This document shows, piece after piece, positions 36,762 through 39,375 of a stretch of DNA of 39,375 bases (positions are counted from its first letter, which is position 1; each line of letters begins with the position of its first letter). The notes beneath the pieces were generated by a model. The model did no database searches, had not been told where the DNA came from, and saw only the letters and a list, made by a program, of their open reading frames with translations. The position numbers and the translations under genes were made by a program. The DNA is from Candidatus Rokuibacteriota bacterium (lineage in GTDB: Bacteria; Methylomirabilota; Methylomirabilia; Rokubacteriales; CSP1-6): positions 1-39,375 of the forward strand of contig JACPCH010000024.1 of NCBI GenBank assembly GCA_016179875.1, in the 5' to 3' direction.

Positions 36762-36774
36762 GAACCACCGTTCA
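36761..36774. promoter_or_regulatory. Palindromic operator-like site
   Basis: TGAAC-CACC-GTTCA is a perfect 5-bp inverted repeat with a 4-base spacer, with one further partial match on each side. It begins at the last base of the -10 element and covers the expected transcript start, so a bound repressor would block the promoter. Many fatty-acid and acyl-CoA pathways use TetR-family repressors with sites of this form; the regulator is not encoded here. Confidence 0.5.
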
Positions 36775-36794
36775 GTCGGCCGATGACCCCACCC

Positions 36795-36803
36795 CGGGAG
36801 GGG
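36795..36803 (+). promoter_or_regulatory. Shine-Dalgarno sequence of the first acyl-CoA dehydrogenase
   Basis: GGGAGGGGA ends three bases before the ATG at 36806, with its GGAGG core about 6 bases away. It is much stronger than the start regions of most minus-strand genes here, which have none. Confidence 0.6.
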
Positions 36804-36805
36804 AA

Positions 36806-38002
36806 ATGGACTTCACGCTGACCCCTGATCAGGACGCGCTCCGGCAGACCGTCCGGACGTGGCTCAAGACGAACATCCCGCCCGAGTGGGAGCGGCTGGC
36901 CTCGGGCAGCTCCGAGGTGCCCCGGCCCGAGGCCTACGAGCTGCTCCGAAAGTGGCAGCGCCGGCTCTTCGACGCCGGCTTCATCGGGCTCACCTGGCCC
37001 AAGGAGTACGGCGGCGGCGGCCTGACCTTCATGGAGGAGCTGATCCTCCACGAGGAGATGGCGCTGGCCAAGGCGCCGCCGATCCTGAACATCCTCGGCG
37101 TCGGCATGGCCGGCCCGACGATCATCGCCTACGGCACCGAGGAGCAGAAGAAGCGCTACCCGGCGAAGATCCTGTCCTGCGAGGAGATCTGGTGCCAGGG
37201 CTACTCGGAGCCCAACGCGGGCTCGGACCTCGCGTCGCTCCAGACGCGCGCGGTCAAGGACGGCGACCACTACGTCGTCAACGGCCAGAAGGTGTGGACC
37301 TCGTTCGCCCACGTCGCCGACTGGATGATGCTGCTGGCCCGCACCGACCCGAGCGTGCCCAAGCACAAGGGCATCACCTACTTCCTGCTCGACATGAAGT
37401 CGCCGGGCGTCAGCGTCAAGCCGCTCCGCCACCTCACCGGCGAGGCCGAGTTCAACGAGGTGTTCTTCGACAACGTGCGCGTGCCCGAGTCGCAGGCGCT
37501 GGGGGGCGTGAACAACGGCTGGGCCGTCGGCCTCACCACGCTCATGTACGAGCGGCTCACGCTCGGCTTCGGCCTGCAGATGCGGCTGCGCATCACGTTC
37601 GACCGGCTGCTCGACCTCGCGCGCCGGATGCAGAAGGGCGGCCGGCCCGTCACCCAGGACCCGGTGCTGCGCCAGAAGCTGGCCCAGCTCTGGATCGACA
37701 GCGAGTGCCTCAAGTACACGGGCGCCCGCGGCATCACCAAGCTGCTCCGCGGCGAGATGCCCGGGCCCGAGGCCTCGACCGGCAAGATGGTGTGGGTGGA
37801 CGCCCACCAGCGATTGCAAGAGCTGGCGGTCGAGCTCGAGGGGCCCTACGGGCAGCTCGCCAAGGGCTCCCGGTGGGCCGTGGATGGCGGCGTCTGGCAG
37901 CACTCGTTCCTGCGCTCGCGCGCGAACTCGATCGAGGGCGGCACGACGGAGATCCAGAAGAACATCATCGCCGAGCGCCTGCTCGGCCTGCCAAAGGACT
38001 GA
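36806..38002 (+). CDS. Acyl-CoA dehydrogenase, probable catalytic subunit
   Basis: A 398-residue flavoprotein that would introduce a double bond into an acyl-CoA. Seen: N-terminal helical domain (LTPDQDALRQTVRTWL), FIGLTWPKEYGGGGLTFMEEL, FAD-binding QGYSEPNAGSDLASLQTRA, NGQKVWTSFAHVADW, and a C-terminal EGGTTEIQKNIIAERLLGL. E377 in SIEGGT is at the position of the catalytic base of medium-chain dehydrogenase. It is paired with the next gene, 5 nt downstream, whose product lacks this residue. Such pairs form alpha2beta2 heterotetramers in steroid side-chain degradation of actinobacteria. The acyl chain used here is unknown; bulky or cyclic acids are possible. Confidence 0.92.
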   Translation: MDFTLTPDQDALRQTVRTWLKTNIPPEWERLASGSSEVPRPEAYELLRKWQRRLFDAGFIGLTWPKEYGGGGLTFMEELILHEEMALAKAPPILNILGVGMAGPTIIAYGTEEQKKRYPAKILSCEEIWCQGYSEPNAGSDLASLQTRAVKDGDHYVVNGQKVWTSFAHVADWMMLLARTDPSVPKHKGITYFLLDMKSPGVSVKPLRHLTGEAEFNEVFFDNVRVPESQALGGVNNGWAVGLTTLMYERLTLGFGLQMRLRITFDRLLDLARRMQKGGRPVTQDPVLRQKLAQLWIDSECLKYTGARGITKLLRGEMPGPEASTGKMVWVDAHQRLQELAVELEGPYGQLAKGSRWAVDGGVWQHSFLRSRANSIEGGTTEIQKNIIAERLLGLPKD

Positions 38003-38007
38003 GCGCC

Positions 38008-39147
38008 ATGGACTTCGGGTTCAGCCAGGAACAGGAGATGCTCCGCGCCACGGCGCGGAAGTTCCTCGAGAACGAGTGCGCGTCGACCTTCGTCCGGGCC
38101 CGCATGGAGGAGCCGGCGGGCGTCACCGACGAGTTCTGGGCGAAGCTCGCCGAGCAGGGCTGGCTCGGCCTCGTCTACCCCGAGGAGTACGGCGGCAGCG
38201 GGCTCGGCTTCGTGGACCTCACGGTGCTGATGGAGGAGATGGGGCGCGCCGTCATGCCGGGGCCGTTCGTCTCGACCGTCCTGCTCGGCGGCCTGACGAT
38301 CCTCGAGGCCGGCTCGCCGGCGCAGAAGAAGGAGTGGCTGGCGAAGATCGCCGCGGGCCGGGCGAAGGCCACGCTGGCGTGGACGGAGCCGAACGCGCGC
38401 TGGGACGCCGCCGGCGTCACGCTCGGCGCGCGCGCGGACAAGGGCGGCTTCGTCCTCTCCGGCACGAAGCTCTTCGTGCCGGACGCCCACCTGGCCGACG
38501 TGCTGGTGGTGGCGGCGCGCACGGGCGAGGGGAAGAGCCCCGAGGAGGGCGTGAGCCTCTTCCTGGTGCCCAAGGGCGCGCGGGGCCTGGAGGTCACGCT
38601 CCTGCCGACGATGGACCAGACGCGCAAGCTCTGCGAGGTCGGCTTCAAGGACACCGCGGTGCCGGCCGGCGCGCTGCTCGGGGAGAAGGGCGGCGGGTGG
38701 GCGCCGCTCCGGCGCGTGATCGAGCGCGCGACGGTCGCGCTCTGCGCCGAGATGTGCGGCGGCGCCCAGAAGGTCCTGGAGATGACCACCGAGTACGCGA
38801 AGATCCGCGTCGCGTTCGGCAAGCCCATCGGGACCTACCAGGGCGTGAAGCACAAGGCCGCCGACATGCTGGTGGACGTCGAGAACGCCAAGTCGCTCAC
38901 GTACTACGCGGCGTGGGCGATGGACGAGAACGTGCCCGAAGCCGCGCTGGCGGCGTCCATGGCCAAGGCCTACGTCTCGGACGCCTACCGCAAGGTCTCC
39001 GGCACCGGCATCCAGCTCCACGGCGGCATCGGCTTCACCTGGGAGCACGACCTGCACCTCTACTTCAAGCGCGCCAAGTCGTCCGAGTTCACGTTCGGCG
39101 ACGCCACGTATCACCGCGAGCGCGTCGCGCAGCTGATCAATCTGTAG
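38008..39147 (+). CDS. Acyl-CoA dehydrogenase, probable non-catalytic partner subunit
   Basis: A 379-residue acyl-CoA dehydrogenase homologue. Seen: FSQEQEMLRATARKFLENE, LGLVYPEEYGGSGLGFVDL, TLAWTEPNARWDAAGV, RVAFGKPIGTYQGVKHKAADM and IQLHGGIGFTWEHDLHLYFKRA. At the site of the catalytic glutamate it reads FTFGDATYHRERV, so the base is absent, and the usual SEPxAGSD flavin segment is TEPNARWD. It probably forms a heterotetramer with the preceding gene product and helps bind FAD or substrate. ATG at 38008 is preceded by AAAGGA (37993-37998). The two genes form one operon. Confidence 0.9.
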   Translation: MDFGFSQEQEMLRATARKFLENECASTFVRARMEEPAGVTDEFWAKLAEQGWLGLVYPEEYGGSGLGFVDLTVLMEEMGRAVMPGPFVSTVLLGGLTILEAGSPAQKKEWLAKIAAGRAKATLAWTEPNARWDAAGVTLGARADKGGFVLSGTKLFVPDAHLADVLVVAARTGEGKSPEEGVSLFLVPKGARGLEVTLLPTMDQTRKLCEVGFKDTAVPAGALLGEKGGGWAPLRRVIERATVALCAEMCGGAQKVLEMTTEYAKIRVAFGKPIGTYQGVKHKAADMLVDVENAKSLTYYAAWAMDENVPEAALAASMAKAYVSDAYRKVSGTGIQLHGGIGFTWEHDLHLYFKRAKSSEFTFGDATYHRERVAQLINL

Positions 39148-39160
39148 GTTTTTCTTCTTA

Positions 39161-39192
39161 TTGAGGGGGGACCCGCGGCGGTCCCCCCTCAA
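39161..39192. repeat. Perfect 13-bp hairpin after the acyl-CoA dehydrogenase operon
   Basis: TTGAGGGGGGACC and GGTCCCCCCTCAA are perfect reverse complements around a 6-base loop (CGCGGC). It starts 13 bases after the stop of the second dehydrogenase and could end its transcript, although the T-rich tract lies before rather than after the stem. Its right half recurs at 39249-39265, so it is also part of a repeat family. Confidence 0.7.
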
Positions 39193-39198
39193 ACTCCC

Positions 39199-39361
39199 CT
39201 GCTCGCGTCTCGAGCGCGCCCCGGGCGTGCTCGTCCTCCCGACACGGGCGGTCCCCCCTCAAACTCGTCTGTCATGCTGGGGGGACGCGAGGCGCATCCC
39301 CCCAGACCCCCCTGTTTGCGTCTCGAGCGCACCCGGGGCGCGCTCGCGCGCGCGACACCGT
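39199..39361. repeat. Tandem GC-rich repeat units with a second hairpin
   Basis: Two related 50-base units (39199-39248 and 39312-39361) share GCGTCTCGAGCGC followed by CCCGGGGCG-like sequence and GCTCG. Between them are a second copy of GCGGTCCCCCCTCAAACT and a 9-bp hairpin, CTGGGGGGA (39277-39285) with TCCCCCCAG (39297-39305). The block continues to the end of the window. No gene is seen in it. Confidence 0.7.
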
Positions 39362-39375
39362 AGCCCCCCGCCCCC

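Noticed and set aside
39161-39192. Classical rho-independent terminator for the dehydrogenase operon
   Set aside because: The stem is excellent but no T-run follows it on the plus strand; the T-rich stretch lies before the stem, so it is listed as a repeat.

Overview
The window is about 70% GC by eye, protein-coding almost throughout, and carries tightly packed operons with many 1-4 nt start/stop overlaps (ATGA, GTGA, TGATG, TAGTG) and frequent GTG starts. All genes but the last two lie on the minus strand. LpxC shows a Gram-negative type, lipid A-making bacterium. A caa3-type oxidase with fused subunits, paired acyl-CoA dehydrogenases and the very high GC resemble soil or groundwater lineages such as Rokubacteria/Methylomirabilota; this placement is inference. 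No rRNA, tRNA, CRISPR array, insertion sequence or phage gene was seen, and no gene-free stretch exceeds 300 bases.

Regions are listed in transcription order on the minus strand. (1) 36714-30999: an M20 amidohydrolase, then a caa3 oxidase operon (subunit II with cytochrome c, fused subunits I+III, subunit IV, CtaG assembly factor). (2) 30988-26559: nucleotide-sugar genes (UDP-glucose dehydrogenase, UDP-glucuronate decarboxylase, epimerase, Trm112-like protein, nucleotidyltransferase), ending in a long inverted repeat at 26419-26559. (3) 26348-17859: housekeeping genes lepA, lepB, hemW, hrcA, grpE, dnaJ, prmA, rsmE and archease; dnaK is missing from its usual place. (4) 17693-12557: lpxC, a DUF4390 protein and an NtrY/NtrX two-component pair, with a sigma54-type promoter match just upstream of lpxC. 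(5) 12532-1: a catabolic cluster with an M42 peptidase, FdrA, a small protein matching the C-terminal tail of E. coli FdrA, a double amidohydrolase, a four-gene polyamine-type ABC importer, two DUF1116 proteins and carbamate kinase (cut by the window edge). On the plus strand, 36806-39147 encodes two acyl-CoA dehydrogenase subunits behind a clear promoter and a palindromic operator-like site. The window ends in GC-rich hairpin repeats.

The most interesting region is number 5. FdrA, DUF1116 and carbamate kinase are relatives of the E. coli oxamate carbamoyltransferase system, which makes carbamoyl phosphate and then ATP from ureide breakdown. Here they sit with a dedicated importer and a cytosine deaminase-like hydrolase. 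The inferred role is uptake of a nitrogenous compound, ring opening or deamination, carbamoyl transfer to phosphate, and ATP formation. Unusual features are a FdrA tail module that appears both as a free-standing gene and as the N-terminus of one DUF1116 protein, and an amidohydrolase made of two fused copies, the first of which has lost its metal-binding histidines.
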